A stretch of DNA of 64,000 nucleotides from Sphingobium estronivorans (GCF_008692605.1 NZ_LFCT01000001.1:218340-282339), one strand, 5' to 3'. Counted from the first letter of the stretch, positions 1-9,197 are shown. The notes: generated by a model from the letters alone, not told the origin. Numbers and translations are program-made.

Positions 1-338
1 TCTTTCTGCAGCGCGCCCATGGCCTGGTGCGAGCGATCCACCGCAGTTGCGACTTGCGGGCCATAGCCATGCTCCGCTTCGATCGCTTCCGCGAGACGCG
101 CATTGTCGGCGCGCAATTCGGCCTCCAGCGCTTGACGCCGGATCGCGTAGTTCTTCTCGATTGTCTCGAGTCGGCTGTGTTGCGCTGAATTCAGCTTCAG
201 ATCGCGATGGAGCAGCTCGTGCAGCTCATTTTCGACCGGGCGCACTGGAACCACATAGACGCGGCCAATGACAACGCCAGCGATCGCCGCGGCGAAGGTC
301 ACCAGGACGAGGAGCAGGAGCCGGCGGCGGTCGCGCAT
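1..338 (-). CDS. Periplasmic heavy-metal sensor, CnrX-like (partial)
   Basis: An open frame starts at an ATG at 338 on the minus strand and runs off the left edge, so only about the first 112 residues are visible. A basic start (MRDRRR) is followed by one hydrophobic segment (about residues 6-27), then charged helical sequence (ELHELLHRDLKLNSAQ and onward). An inner-membrane anchor with a periplasmic helical body is the plan of CnrX/ZraP-type metal sensors, which keep an anti-sigma partner in check until metal binds. The start codon overlaps the upstream stop (ATGA), so the two are translationally coupled. In cnrYXH-type loci an ECF sigma gene comes next; here that would lie outside the window. 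Family call is from architecture and context; no metal ligands can be assigned confidently. Confidence 0.7.
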   Translation of the reverse strand, partial: MRDRRRLLLLVLVTFAAAIAGVVIGRVYVVPVRPVENELHELLHRDLKLNSAQHSRLETIEKNYAIRRQALEAELRADNARLAEAIEAEHGYGPQVATAVDRSHQAMGALQK

Positions 339-610
339 CACTGCGAGCTCAGCAGCGTCGAGGGCGCAAGCGCGAGCCGAGCATCGAAGGGCGATAGCGG
401 TTTGGCATCAGCAGACCGTGTCGGAACTGCCGAGCCGGCAATTCCGATGAACAGCGCGGTTGCGGCCGCGATGCCGAACGTCATAGCGCCAAGGCTTGGT
501 ATGGCCCGGATGCGCGCTATTTCCGCCATGACCCGGCTTTCCAGGCCGCCGAGCCTGGGATCGAGAGGCGCATCGCGCAACCGCGAGAGCAGGTGGTCAA
601 GTTCATCCAT
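338..610 (-). CDS. Small anti-sigma-like membrane protein (CnrY-like)
   Basis: A 90-residue protein with a cytosolic N-terminal stretch (MDELDHLLSRLRDAPLDPRL, typical of short sigma-binding anti-sigma peptides), one transmembrane helix at about residues 41-62 and a short periplasmic tail. It lies directly upstream of the CnrX-like sensor and overlaps it by four bases. In CnrYX-type systems the Y protein holds an ECF sigma at the membrane and X senses Ni/Co or another metal in the periplasm. A purine-rich ribosome site (GGAGAAG) precedes the start. The role is inferred from gene order and topology; sequence similarity alone is weak at this size. Confidence 0.6.
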   Translation of the reverse strand: MDELDHLLSRLRDAPLDPRLGGLESRVMAEIARIRAIPSLGAMTFGIAAATALFIGIAGSAVPTRSADAKPLSPFDARLALAPSTLLSSQ

Positions 611-743
611 GGTGCTTCTCCGTCTTCATCCTTCAATACGCACGATGGTCCAGGAACCCTTGCTGTAGATTGAAAAGAATAATTGCGAGGGGTGGGGGCT
701 CGGGCTGCGTATTGTCTCATGGGATCTACAGGAGAATGTTCCA

Positions 744-1121
744 ATGCGTTTCTTTTCGCCTCTCGCAGTTATCGCCGCCGTCGGCCTGAGTGTTTCTGCT
801 CCGGCCTACGCGCATCCCAAGCTTGTGTCCTCGACGCCCGCCGCGAACGCCAGCGTCTCGGCGCCTTCGCGTATCACGCTCACCTTCAGTGAAGGTCTGA
901 TGCCGAAGCTGTCGGGCGCCGAGATCGTGATGACCGGCATGCCCGGCATGCCCAACCACCGCATGGCGGTAACCGGCTTCAAGACGTCCGTCGAAGGCGA
1001 CAAGACGCTCGTGCTGACGCTCGCCAAGCCGCTCATGGCGGGCAGCTATCAGGTCGCCTGGCACGTCGTCTCGACCGACACGCACCGCATCCAGGGCAAT
1101 CTCGCCTTTACCGTCAAGTGA
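744..1121 (+). CDS. copC: CopC-type periplasmic copper-binding protein
   Basis: A 125-residue secreted protein. A signal peptide (about residues 1-23, cleavage after AYA) leaves His as the mature N-terminus (HPKLVSS), the N-terminal Cu(II) ligand of CopC proteins. The body is the usual small beta-barrel (TPAANASVSAPSRITLTFSE), ending with the family motif around VSTDTHRIQG, whose Asp and His complete the site. Met-rich loops (MTGMPGMPNHRM) could add Cu(I) ligands. It binds copper in the periplasm and hands it to CopD, encoded five bases downstream. AGGAG lies about 10 bases before the ATG. The region between this gene and the minus-strand CnrY-like gene must hold divergent promoters. Confidence 0.93.
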   Translation: MRFFSPLAVIAAVGLSVSAPAYAHPKLVSSTPAANASVSAPSRITLTFSEGLMPKLSGAEIVMTGMPGMPNHRMAVTGFKTSVEGDKTLVLTLAKPLMAGSYQVAWHVVSTDTHRIQGNLAFTVK

Positions 1122-1125
1122 CGCC

Positions 1126-2070
1126 ATGAACGACGTGGCACTCGTCGCCGTCCGCTGGGCGCTCTACGTCGATCTCGGCCTGTTGTTCGGCCTGCCGCTG
1201 TTCGCGCTCTATGCGCCCGGCGGCGGCCGGATGGTACAGCGGCATCTGCCGATGGTAGCAATGGTGGCCGGTCTCGCCTGTCTCGCCCTCCTGCTGTCGG
1301 CGCTGGGGTTCGCGTTGCAGGCAGCGGCCATGACCGGGCTGCCGCTCACCCAGCCTGATCTTTCCATGGTCGCAGAGCTGTTCAACGGCACGTCCATGGG
1401 AACGGCGCTGAAGGCGCGCCTCGTCGCGCTCCTCGTTCTTCTGCTCTCCATCCCCTTCTATCGCCGGCAATCCCGTCCTGCCTTCATCGCCTCCACTCTG
1501 GCAGGCGCGGTCGCACTCGCGACCCTCGCCTGGAGCGGGCATGGCGCGGCCGGCGAAGGCGAGGCGGGCTGGCTGCAACTGGGGGCCGATCTCATCCATC
1601 TGCTCGCCGCGGGCGCCTGGGTCGGCGCGCTTGCCGCATTCCTTGCGCTGGTTCTTACCAGGCTCGCAACCGATGATCTCGCCACTGAAGACATGGACCG
1701 GGTCATGCTCGCCGAGGAAGCGCTGCGGGGCTTCTCCCTCGTCGGCACGATCATCGTCGCCCTGCTGATCCTGACCGGGACGGTGAACGGCTGGTTCCTG
1801 GTCGGCCCGGGCAACATCGCGTCTCTCGGGCAGTCGACCTACGGCCTGCTGCTCATCGCCAAGCTGCTGCTCTTCGCCGGCATGCTGGGCCTGGCCGCGC
1901 TCAACCGTTATCGCCTGACCCCGGCACTTGCGCAGGCGATCGAGGAAGAGGACGCGCCACGGGCGCAGGCGCTGCTGCGCGCGAGCCTCGTCGTCGAAGG
2001 CGGTCTTGCGATCGTCATTCTCGGGCTGGTCGCCTGGCTGGGGACACTGTCGCCACCCATGTCGATGTAG
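1126..2070 (+). CDS. copD: CopD-family copper import membrane protein
   Basis: A 314-residue polytopic inner-membrane protein with about eight hydrophobic segments spread over its length (starting near residues 8-28 and ending near 285-305). Sequence and position directly after copC match the CopD/YcnJ family, thought to move copper from CopC across the inner membrane. His and Met residues lie within or next to helices (for example WSGHGAAGE and DLIHLLAAGAW). Start and previous stop are four bases apart, consistent with one transcript. The transport direction is known for the family, not shown here. Confidence 0.9.
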   Translation: MNDVALVAVRWALYVDLGLLFGLPLFALYAPGGGRMVQRHLPMVAMVAGLACLALLLSALGFALQAAAMTGLPLTQPDLSMVAELFNGTSMGTALKARLVALLVLLLSIPFYRRQSRPAFIASTLAGAVALATLAWSGHGAAGEGEAGWLQLGADLIHLLAAGAWVGALAAFLALVLTRLATDDLATEDMDRVMLAEEALRGFSLVGTIIVALLILTGTVNGWFLVGPGNIASLGQSTYGLLLIAKLLLFAGMLGLAALNRYRLTPALAQAIEEEDAPRAQALLRASLVVEGGLAIVILGLVAWLGTLSPPMSM

Positions 2071-2106
2071 TTTATCGTTTCGAACGCCTCGCGTTGGGAG
2101 AAGCCA

Positions 2107-2781
2107 ATGCAATCCTACACCCCGCCGCTCGGGACCGGATCGACGAAAGACTATGATCGCGCGATCCGCCTGTGGACGCGGGAGAAGCGGTGGCGTGCCG
2201 CCATGCTCGCCGCCCTGGCGCCCAAAGCCGGTGAGACGGTCGTCGACGTCGGCTGTGGCACCGGCAGCTTCGCGCTGATGCTCAAGCAAGCCGAGCCCAG
2301 GACGCAGGTGATCGGTCTCGATCCCGATGCCGAGGCGCTCGACATCGCGCGGCACAAGGCCGCTGTGCGGCGGGCCGATATCGACTGGCGTCAGGGATTT
2401 GCCAGGGACGTGGCCCCGGGTACCGCCGACGCTGTCGTGTCGAGTCTCGTGCTGCATCAGATGCCGGTCAGGGAGAAGGCGGCAACCCTGCGCGCCATGT
2501 TCGCCATGCTGCGCCCGGGTGGGCGCCTGGTGATCGCCGATTATGGCCGCCAGCAGGGTTTCATGCGGCTTGCCTTCCGCCTGACCGTGCAGCGGCTCGA
2601 TGGCATCGATGATACCCGGCCCAATGCCGACGGCGTGCTCCCCGGCCTGATCGCGGCGGCCGGCTTCAGGCATGTGGCCGAGACGTTTCGGCTTTTGACC
2701 ATCACCGGCGCGATCGACTTGTTTACGGCGCATCGACCGGCGCAGGACCACGGCCTTACGGTTGCCAATGACCTTGGCTGA
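2107..2781 (+). CDS. Class I SAM-dependent methyltransferase
   Basis: A 224-residue Rossmann-fold methyltransferase. SAM-binding motif I is [11 protein letters not shown] (about residues 46-56), the acidic end of strand 2 is [10 protein letters not shown], and motif IV/post-motif sequence runs near [11 protein letters not shown] and [13 protein letters not shown]. The substrate is unknown; ubiquinone-methylase-like enzymes of this type are often carried in copper and arsenic resistance clusters. It follows copD by 36 bases with its own ribosome site (GGGAGAAG) and probably belongs to the copC-copD transcript. Transcription of copA restarts downstream at its own promoter. Confidence 0.8.
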   Translation: MQSYTPPLGTGSTKDYDRAIRLWTREKRWRAAMLAALAPKAGETVVDVGCGTGSFALMLKQAEPRTQVIGLDPDAEALDIARHKAAVRRADIDWRQGFARDVAPGTADAVVSSLVLHQMPVREKAATLRAMFAMLRPGGRLVIADYGRQQGFMRLAFRLTVQRLDGIDDTRPNADGVLPGLIAAAGFRHVAETFRLLTITGAIDLFTAHRPAQDHGLTVANDLG

Positions 2782-2832
2782 TGGCGGCCAGGCGAACGGG
2801 CCCGCCGATTTGTCCGCTTAGGCGATTACGTA

Positions 2833-2863
2833 TTGACCCTGACACGGTGTCAGACCCTAGATC
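2833..2863 (+). promoter_or_regulatory. MerR/CueR-type promoter and operator for copA
   Basis: A -35 element TTGACC (2833-2838) and a -10-like TAGATC (2858-2863) are separated by 19 bases, the over-long spacer typical of promoters untwisted by MerR-family activators. The spacer carries a perfect dyad, CTGACAC-G-GTGTCAG (2839-2853). The copA ATG follows 25 bases after the -10, and a CueR/HmrR-like gene is at the end of the same transcript. The layout is seen directly; control by that regulator is inferred. Confidence 0.8.
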
Positions 2864-2888
2864 GTCAGGCGTCGAAAGGAGCAAGGCG

Positions 2889-5246
2889 ATGAACGAGACA
2901 CATGGAGCGGCGCATGGCGGCGGTTGCTGCGGCAGCCACGGCGCTGCGAAACCAGCGGCTGGCGTCAAGGACCCGGTCTGCGGCATGACCGTCGATCCTG
3001 CGATCACTGCGCACCATGCCGAGCATGGCGGTGAAAGCTATCATTTCTGCAGCGCGGGCTGCCGGGCAAAATTCATCGCCGATCCCGAGCGCTATCTCGG
3101 CCCGCCGGCACCGCCAGTCGCGGTGCCAGAAGGCACGATCTGGACCTGCCCTATGCATCCCGAGATTCGGCAGGACCATCCCGGGTCCTGTCCGATCTGC
3201 GGCATGGCGCTCGAGCCCGCGACCGTGACTGCCGACAGCGGCCCCAGCCATGAGCTGGTCGATTTCACACGGCGCTTCCGGGTCGGCCTGATGCTGGCCC
3301 TCCCGGTGCTGATCCTCGAGATGGGCGCGCATCTCTTTCCCGCGATCCATCGCCTCGTGCCGATGTCGATCTCGGTATGGATCCAGTTCGTGCTGGCGAC
3401 ACCCGTCGTGCTCTGGGCGGGCTGGCCCTTCTTCGAGCGTGGCTGGGCCTCGCTCAAGACCCGCAACCTCAACATGTTCACCCTGATCGCGATGGGGACC
3501 GGGGTCGCCTGGATCTACAGCGTCGTCGCGACGCTCGCGCCCCAGCTGTTCCCGCCCGCCTTCCGCGGAGAGGACGGCATGGTTGCCGTCTATTTCGAGG
3601 CGGCCGCGGTGATCACTGTCCTCGTGCTGCTCGGCCAGATGCTCGAACTGCGCGCGCGCGAGCGGACCTCGGGCGCGATCAAGGCGCTGCTTAACCTTGC
3701 GCCAAAGACCGCGCGCCGGATCGGTTCCGATGGCAGTGAAGAGGAAATCAGCCTCGATCTCGTTGCGGTCGGCGACCGCCTGCGTGTGCGTCCCGGCGAG
3801 AAGGTGCCGGTCGATGGCGTGGTCGAGGACGGCCGTTCCTCGCTCGACGAGTCGATGGTCACCGGTGAGTCCATGCCCGTCACCAAGGCCAAGGCCGACA
3901 CGGTGATCGGCGGCACGCTCAACCAGACCGGCGCGCTCGTTATCGTCGCCGACAAGGTTGGCCGGGACACCATGCTGGCGCGCATCGTCCAGATGGTCGC
4001 CGAGGCGCAGCGCTCGCGCGCGCCGATCCAGCGCATGGCCGATCAGGTGTCGGGCTGGTTCGTGCCCGTGGTCATCGCGGTCGCGGTGGTCGCGTTCATC
4101 GCCTGGGGCATCTGGGGCCCCGAGCCGCGCTTCGCCTACGGGCTGGTTGCGGCGGTCGCCGTGCTGATCATCGCCTGTCCCTGCGCACTGGGTCTCGCCA
4201 CGCCGATGTCGATCATGGTCGGGGTTGGCCGCGGCGCCGGGCTCGGCGTCCTCATCAAGAATGCCGAAGCGCTCGAGCATATGGAAAAAGTCGACACGCT
4301 CGTCGTCGACAAGACCGGCACGCTGACCGAAGGCCGGCCTGCCGTCACCCAGATCGTGCCGGCGCCCGGCTTCGACGAAGCCGAACTGCTGCGGCTTGCC
4401 GCCTCGGTCGAGCGGGCCTCCGAGCATCCGCTCGCGCTGGCGATCGTCGAGGCCGCCAAGGATCGCGGCATCCCCACGAGCGACGTCACCGACTTCGATT
4501 CCCCCACCGGACGCGGCGCGCTCGGCACCGTCGACGGCCGCCGGATCGTGCTCGGTAATGCGCGGTTCCTCTCGGAAGAGGGCATAGCAACCGACGCGCT
4601 GGCGGAGCAGGCCGACGCCCTGCGCCGGGATGGCGCCACCGCGATCTTCATCGGCGTCGACGGCACCGTCGGCGGCGCCTTTGCAATCGCCGATCCCGTG
4701 AAGCAGACGACGCCGGAGGCCCTGGCCGCACTCAAGGCCGAAGGCATTCGCGTGGTGATGTTGACCGGCGACAACCGCACCACAGCAGAGGCGGTGGCAA
4801 GGCGGCTCGGCATTGACGATGTCGAAGCCGAGGTACTGCCCGACCAGAAGAGTGCCGTCGTCGCGCGGTTGAAAAGCGAGGGGCGCGTGGTGGCGATGGC
4901 CGGCGACGGGGTCAACGACGCCCCCGCACTGGCTGCCGCCGATGTCGGTATTGCCATGGGCTCGGGCACCGACGTCGCGATCGAGAGCGCGGGCGTGACG
5001 CTGCTCAAGGGCGATCTCATGGGCATCGTGCGGGCACGGCGGCTGAGCCAGGCGACCATGTCCAACATCCGCCAGAACCTGGTCTTCGCCTTCATCTACA
5101 ATGTCGCCGGGGTGCCGGTGGCGGCGGGCGCGCTCTATCCGCTGTTCGGCATCCTGCTCTCGCCGATCATCGCGGCCGCCGCCATGGCGCTCTCCTCGGT
5201 CAGCGTGGTCACCAACGCGCTGCGCCTCAACCGGAAAGCGCTGTGA
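2889..5246 (+). CDS. copA: Copper-exporting P1B-type ATPase with YHS and Cys-rich N-terminal domains
   Basis: A 785-residue Cu+ ATPase starting at ATG 2889 behind AAAGGAG; a longer frame exists upstream but the ribosome site and promoter favour this start. The N-terminus has a His/Cys-rich head (GGGCCGSHG), a YHS domain ([10 protein letters not shown]...[10 protein letters not shown]) and a heavy-metal-binding unit (TCPMHPEI...[12 protein letters not shown]) in place of a classical CXXC domain. About eight membrane helices follow. Core motifs are the CPC transport site (residues 430-432), the phosphorylated Asp in DKTGTLTEG (D474), the SEHPLA His of the N domain and [10 protein letters not shown]. 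It pumps Cu(I) to the periplasm. Expression is probably copper-induced through the MerR-type promoter upstream. Confidence 0.96.
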   Translation: MNETHGAAHGGGCCGSHGAAKPAAGVKDPVCGMTVDPAITAHHAEHGGESYHFCSAGCRAKFIADPERYLGPPAPPVAVPEGTIWTCPMHPEIRQDHPGSCPICGMALEPATVTADSGPSHELVDFTRRFRVGLMLALPVLILEMGAHLFPAIHRLVPMSISVWIQFVLATPVVLWAGWPFFERGWASLKTRNLNMFTLIAMGTGVAWIYSVVATLAPQLFPPAFRGEDGMVAVYFEAAAVITVLVLLGQMLELRARERTSGAIKALLNLAPKTARRIGSDGSEEEISLDLVAVGDRLRVRPGEKVPVDGVVEDGRSSLDESMVTGESMPVTKAKADTVIGGTLNQTGALVIVADKVGRDTMLARIVQMVAEAQRSRAPIQRMADQVSGWFVPVVIAVAVVAFIAWGIWGPEPRFAYGLVAAVAVLIIACPCALGLATPMSIMVGVGRGAGLGVLIKNAEALEHMEKVDTLVVDKTGTLTEGRPAVTQIVPAPGFDEAELLRLAASVERASEHPLALAIVEAAKDRGIPTSDVTDFDSPTGRGALGTVDGRRIVLGNARFLSEEGIATDALAEQADALRRDGATAIFIGVDGTVGGAFAIADPVKQTTPEALAALKAEGIRVVMLTGDNRTTAEAVARRLGIDDVEAEVLPDQKSAVVARLKSEGRVVAMAGDGVNDAPALAAADVGIAMGSGTDVAIESAGVTLLKGDLMGIVRARRLSQATMSNIRQNLVFAFIYNVAGVPVAAGALYPLFGILLSPIIAAAAMALSSVSVVTNALRLNRKAL

Positions 5247-5641
5247 ACATCGGGGAGGCGTCGAAGCAAAGCGGGGTCTCGGAGCGGATGATCCGCCATT
5301 ATGAGAAGATCGGCCTCATCCCGGCGCCGCCGCGCCGGGGAGCGGGTTATCGCGACTATGGCGAGAGTGACCTCCATCGCCTGCGGTTCATCGCCAATGC
5401 CCGCGATCTCGGTTTTCCGATCGAGGAGATCCGGACCCTGCTCGGCCTGTGGGCCGACACGGGCCGCAGCAGCGCCGATGTAAAGCGGGTCGCGTTGGCG
5501 CGGGCGGAGGAATTGCAGCGCAAGGCCGAAGCGCTGACGACCCTGCGCGAGACCCTCGTCGATCTCGCCGAGCGCTGTCATGGCGACGAGCGGCCAGATT
5601 GTCCCATCATCGCCGAACTGAGTCTCGACAGAAAATGTTAG
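5243..5641 (+). CDS. CueR/HmrR-type MerR-family copper regulator
   Basis: A 132-residue MerR-family activator starting with GTG that overlaps the copA stop (GTGA). The N-terminal winged helix reads [20 protein letters not shown], followed by the [11 protein letters not shown] wing and a long dimerisation helix. The metal loop at the C-terminus has two Cys separated by seven residues (CHGDERPDC), the spacing of CueR, which binds Cu(I), Ag(I) or Au(I). It most likely controls the 19-bp-spacer promoter upstream of copA, making an autoregulated copA-cueR unit. Confidence 0.88.
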   Translation: MNIGEASKQSGVSERMIRHYEKIGLIPAPPRRGAGYRDYGESDLHRLRFIANARDLGFPIEEIRTLLGLWADTGRSSADVKRVALARAEELQRKAEALTTLRETLVDLAERCHGDERPDCPIIAELSLDRKC

Positions 5642-5856
5642 CGCCGGCCGCCTCTCGGACCAGACCCGCTCTGGCGGCCGGGGTGCTGATCGCACTTGGC
5701 ATTCTCACGACGGGCCTCGCGATATATTTCCTCGCAGTCCGCCCGCCACTGCTGGCGGAGGATCTTCGCCATATCGGCGGCAACCCGCAGACCCTTTCGC
5801 CGGTATTGCGGGACTGGTTCGGCGGGATAGCTGGCTCGCCCGTGCGACCGCACTGA
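5635..5856 (+). pseudogene. Truncated membrane-protein gene remnant
   Basis: An ATG inside the end of the MerR gene opens a 73-residue frame with one clear transmembrane helix (about residues 13-34, ALAAGVLIALGILTTGLAIY) and a short loop (RPPLLAEDLRHIGG), after which the frame ends in unconvincing sequence (GGIAGSPVRPH). The first 55 or so residues look like the start of a larger multi-helix protein whose remainder is missing. One other reading frame continues with hydrophobic sequence (ATALSLLIVFGRF), so a frameshift or a deletion is possible. I read it as a junction scar between the copper genes and the PHA genes, but a genuine one-helix protein cannot be excluded. Confidence 0.4.
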
Positions 5857-5941
5857 GCCTCCTGATCGTATTTGGCCGCTTTTCATACAGCAATGTCGTG
5901 CTGAGCTCTGACTTCTGGGGCTGGCATATGCGAGGCAATCC

Positions 5942-5959
5942 CTCCGTAGGACTACGGAG
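5942..5959. promoter_or_regulatory. Perfect 8-2-8 palindrome upstream of phaC
   Basis: CTCCGTAG-GA-CTACGGAG is a perfect inverted repeat ending 55 bases before the phaC start codon. The arm and spacer size suit a dimeric regulator site. CCGTAG/ACGTAG also occurs upstream of the FixJ-like gene (20939-20948) and between phasin and atpD (11720-11728), so it may be a response-regulator operator for this island. The palindrome is seen directly; the regulator is a guess. Confidence 0.45.
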
Positions 5960-6014
5960 TGCGCAGAGGCTTCCTGCGCTTCAGGGCTTGTTGCACCGCA
6001 GCAGGAGCGAAAAT

Positions 6015-7766
6015 GTGCAGAGTCGAAGCAATATCCCTGACCCGTTGGACGGTCTGGCCACGACGCTGGATCGGTCGAGCTTCGCCGCCATCGCGCAGCT
6101 GACTTCAGGCCAGTCGCCCGCCACTTTGGCGCAGTCTTTTTCCGACTGGTGGACGCACATTCTCTGCTCGCCAGGCAGGCAGCTGCAGCTCGCCGCCAAG
6201 GGCGGGCGCAAGCTGATGCGGCTCGCCGACTATGCCATGCGCAGCGCATCCGGCAGCGATCCCGAGCCGGCGATCGATCCGCTGCCCCAGGATCGGCGCT
6301 TCGCCGACGCAGCCTGGAAGCGCCATCCGTTCGACCTGATCGAGCAGGCCTTCCTGCTCCAGCAGCAATGGTGGCATGCCGCGACGACCGGCGTGAGCGG
6401 CGTCACCGGGCACCACGAAGCGATCGTCGAGTTCGCGACCCGCCAGATGCTCGACATGGTGTCCCCGACCAATTTCATCCCGACCAACCCCGTGCTCCAG
6501 CAGCGCATCCTCGAAACCGGAGGACAATGCCTTGTCGAGGGTGCGCGATTTTTTTGCGACGACCTGGAACGCCTGGTACGCGGGGAGCCCGCAGCGGGCA
6601 CGGAGGCCTATCGGGTCGGCGAGAAGGTCGCAGCCACGGCTGGCAAGGTCGTGTTTCGCAACAGGGTCATGGAACTGATCCAATATGCGCCCGCAACCGA
6701 GACGGTGCGTCCGGAGCCGATATTGATCGTGCCGGCATGGATCATGAAATATTACATCCTCGACCTGTCGCCGGAAAATTCGCTCATCCGCTGGCTGGTA
6801 GGGCAGGGCTACACCGTGTTCTGCATCTCCTGGCACAATCCCGACAGCGCCGACCGCGATCTCGACATGGAGGATTATCGCCTGCTTGGGCCGATGGCCG
6901 CCGTTGATGTCATCCAGGCGATTACCGGCACCGAGAAGATCCACGCGGCCGGCTATTGTATCGGCGGCACGCTGCTCGCCATCACCGCGGCCGCGATGGC
7001 GCGCGATGAAGATGAGCGTCTGGCGAGCGTCACGCTGTTCGCCGCCCAGACCGAGTTCAGCGAGCCGGGCGAACTTGGTCTGTTCATCGACGAGGCGGAG
7101 ATCAACCTGATCGATGCGATGATGTGGGCGCGCGGCTTTCTCGACAGCAGCCATATGGGCGGCGCCTTCCAGATGCTGCGGTCCAACGATCTGCTCTGGT
7201 CGCGCATCCTCTCGACCTATCTCATGGGCGAGCGCGAGCCGATGACCGACCTCATGGCATGGAACGCCGACGGCACCCGCATGCCCTATGCCATGCACGC
7301 GCAATATCTTCGGCGCCTGTTCCTCGACAATGACCTGTCCGAAGGGCGCTACGAGGCCGGCGGCCACCCGGTCTCGCTCTCGGGGCTGCGCATGCCGATC
7401 TTCATGGTGGGCACGGAAACCGACCATGTCGCGCCGTGGCGCTCGACCCACAAGCTCCACATGCTGACGGGCGCGGAGATCCGCTTCGTGCTGACGAGCG
7501 GTGGCCACAATGCCGGGATCGTCTCCGAGCCCGGGCATCCTCATCGCCATTATCGCATCGCGACACGGATGCAGGATGGCCCGGCGCCAGGTCCCGATGC
7601 CTGGCTGGAGCGGGCCGAGGTGCGCGAAGGGTCGTGGTGGCCGGAATGGAGTTCATGGCTTGGATCGCACTCGGGCGAGGCGGCGGCCCCACCGGCGATG
7701 GGCGCGCCCGAACGGAACTATCCGCCGCTCGGTGATGCCCCCGGGCGCTACGTGCTGGAGCGCTGA
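6015..7766 (+). CDS. phaC: Class I polyhydroxyalkanoate synthase
   Basis: A 583-residue synthase that polymerises (R)-3-hydroxyacyl-CoA into PHA at granules. The start chosen is GTG 6015, seven bases after AGGAG; an upstream ATG at 5898 would add 39 residues unlike the family. The length matches class I PhaC. The lipase-like box GYCIGGT carries nucleophile C315; D470 (TETDHVAPW) and H498 (SGGHNAGIV) complete the triad, at spacings like the Cupriavidus enzyme. No phaA, phaB, phaE or phaR is present, so monomers must come from the PhaJ domain of the next gene or from chromosomal genes. It leads a tight run with phaJ-pta, ackA and fabI. Confidence 0.95.
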   Translation: MQSRSNIPDPLDGLATTLDRSSFAAIAQLTSGQSPATLAQSFSDWWTHILCSPGRQLQLAAKGGRKLMRLADYAMRSASGSDPEPAIDPLPQDRRFADAAWKRHPFDLIEQAFLLQQQWWHAATTGVSGVTGHHEAIVEFATRQMLDMVSPTNFIPTNPVLQQRILETGGQCLVEGARFFCDDLERLVRGEPAAGTEAYRVGEKVAATAGKVVFRNRVMELIQYAPATETVRPEPILIVPAWIMKYYILDLSPENSLIRWLVGQGYTVFCISWHNPDSADRDLDMEDYRLLGPMAAVDVIQAITGTEKIHAAGYCIGGTLLAITAAAMARDEDERLASVTLFAAQTEFSEPGELGLFIDEAEINLIDAMMWARGFLDSSHMGGAFQMLRSNDLLWSRILSTYLMGEREPMTDLMAWNADGTRMPYAMHAQYLRRLFLDNDLSEGRYEAGGHPVSLSGLRMPIFMVGTETDHVAPWRSTHKLHMLTGAEIRFVLTSGGHNAGIVSEPGHPHRHYRIATRMQDGPAPGPDAWLERAEVREGSWWPEWSSWLGSHSGEAAAPPAMGAPERNYPPLGDAPGRYVLER

Positions 7767-7769
7767 GCC

Positions 7770-9197
7770 ATGGCCGCCGCCAACCTCATCGAGAACCGCA
7801 CGTTCGACGAGATCGCCGTCGGCGATACGGCCAGCCTCACCCGCACGCTGTCCGCCGACGACATCCAGCTCTTCGCGGCGGTGTCAGGCGACGTGAATCC
7901 GGCGCATCTCGACCCTGTCTATGCCGAAACGGACATGTTCCACAGGGTCATCGCTCATGGCATGTGGGGCGCGGGGCTCATCTCGGCGATCCTGGGAACC
8001 GAGCTGCCAGGGCCCGGTGCGATCTATCTCGGCCAATCGCTTCGCTTCACCCGCCCGGTGGGCGTCGGCGACACCATCACGGCCTGCGTCACCGTCGCGC
8101 AGAAGCGCGCCGAGCATCATGTCATCGTTCTCGACTGCACCTGTGTGAACCAGAAGGGCGAGACCGTCATCAGCGGCCAGGCCGAGGTCAAGGCGCCCAC
8201 CGAGAAAGTCAGCCGGCCCCGCATGCCGCTTCCCGACGTGCGGATCGCCAGCCACGACCGCTTCCGCCAGTTGATGGCGCGCGCCAAGGACGGATCTGCG
8301 TGCGTCACGGCCGTGGTCCATCCGTGCAGCGCCGACGCCATGCGCGCAGTGGCTGAGGCCGCCGACGCCGGCATCGTCGTTCCGATTCTCATCGGCCCTG
8401 CGGCGCGTATGACGAATGCGGCGAAGGACGCCGGTGTCGATATTGCGGCCTTCCGGGTGATCGACGTCCCGCACAGCCACGCCGCCGCCGCCGAAGCCGT
8501 CGCGCGCGTGCGGGCCGGCGAAGCCGCGCTGCTGATGAAGGGCTCGCTTCATACTGACGAGCTCATGGGCGCGGTCGTATCGTCCGACACGGGCCTTCGG
8601 ACCGAACGCAGGATCAGCCACGCCTATGTGATGGACGTGCCCGGCTATCCGCGCCCGCTCATCATCACCGACGCCGCGATCAACATCGAGCCGACGCTTG
8701 AGGACAAGGCCGACATCGCGCGCAACGCGATCGACCTTGCCCATGTGATCGGGATCGAACAGCCCAGGGTCGCGATCCTCGCCGCCGTCGAAACGGTCAA
8801 TCCGAAAATGCGCACCACATTGGATGCCGCGGCGCTCTGCAAGATGGCGGACCGGGGCCAGATCGAAGGCGCGCTGCTCGATGGCCCGCTCGCCCTCGAT
8901 AATGCGATCAGCGAGGCGGCCGTGCGCGAGAAAAGTATCGTCTCGCCGGTCGCCGGCCAGGCGGACATCCTGCTGGTGCCCGATCTGGAGGCCGGCAACA
9001 TGCTCGCAAAGCAGCTGACCTTCCTGGGCGGCGCCGATGCCGCAGGCGTGGTGCTCGGCGCGCGCGCTCCGATCATCCTCACCAGCCGGGCAGACAGCGT
9101 GCGCACGCGCCTCGCCTCCTGCGCGCTCGCGGTGCTGCTGGCGCGGGCTGCGACCAAGGCGGCTCCCGGCGTTGCGGGACAGCGCCGCGATGGCTGA
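7770..9197 (+). CDS. Bifunctional (R)-enoyl-CoA hydratase / phosphate acyltransferase (PhaJ-Pta fusion)
   Basis: A 475-residue two-domain enzyme. Residues about 1-150 are a MaoC/PhaJ hot-dog hydratase with the catalytic Asp-His signature in FAAVSGDVNPAHLDP and IAHGMWGAG; it makes (R)-3-hydroxyacyl-CoA from enoyl-CoA. Residues about 165-465 are a phosphate acetyl/butyryltransferase (GSLHTDELMGAVV, TDAAINIEP, AVETVNPKM), which exchanges CoA for phosphate. It lies three bases after phaC and overlaps ackA by eight bases, so acyl-CoA can be steered either to PHA or to acyl-phosphate and ATP. Fused proteins of this kind occur in other proteobacteria; substrate range is unknown. Confidence 0.9.
   Translation: MAAANLIENRTFDEIAVGDTASLTRTLSADDIQLFAAVSGDVNPAHLDPVYAETDMFHRVIAHGMWGAGLISAILGTELPGPGAIYLGQSLRFTRPVGVGDTITACVTVAQKRAEHHVIVLDCTCVNQKGETVISGQAEVKAPTEKVSRPRMPLPDVRIASHDRFRQLMARAKDGSACVTAVVHPCSADAMRAVAEAADAGIVVPILIGPAARMTNAAKDAGVDIAAFRVIDVPHSHAAAAEAVARVRAGEAALLMKGSLHTDELMGAVVSSDTGLRTERRISHAYVMDVPGYPRPLIITDAAINIEPTLEDKADIARNAIDLAHVIGIEQPRVAILAAVETVNPKMRTTLDAAALCKMADRGQIEGALLDGPLALDNAISEAAVREKSIVSPVAGQADILLVPDLEAGNMLAKQLTFLGGADAAGVVLGARAPIILTSRADSVRTRLASCALAVLLARAATKAAPGVAGQRRDG

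Noticed and set aside
611..743. ECF sigma promoter motifs (GGAACC, CGTAT) upstream of the CnrY-like gene
   Set aside because: Elements occur but spacing and strand are inconsistent, so no promoter could be assigned.
1114..2751. A 545-codon minus-strand open frame opposite copD and the methyltransferase
   Set aside because: It is an antisense shadow of GC-rich coding DNA: Arg/Gln/Gly-rich, no motifs, and both plus-strand genes are clearly real.
2781..2888. Extended N-terminus for CopA beginning upstream of 2889
   Set aside because: It would translate through the MerR-type promoter, and a good ribosome site precedes the ATG at 2889.
2865..4427. A long minus-strand open frame opposite copA
   Set aside because: Same shadow effect; low-complexity His/Asp/Arg sequence with no family features.
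5898..6014. Extra 39 residues at the N-terminus of PhaC
   Set aside because: Not family-like, runs over the CTCCGTAG palindrome, and GTG 6015 has AGGAG at proper spacing.
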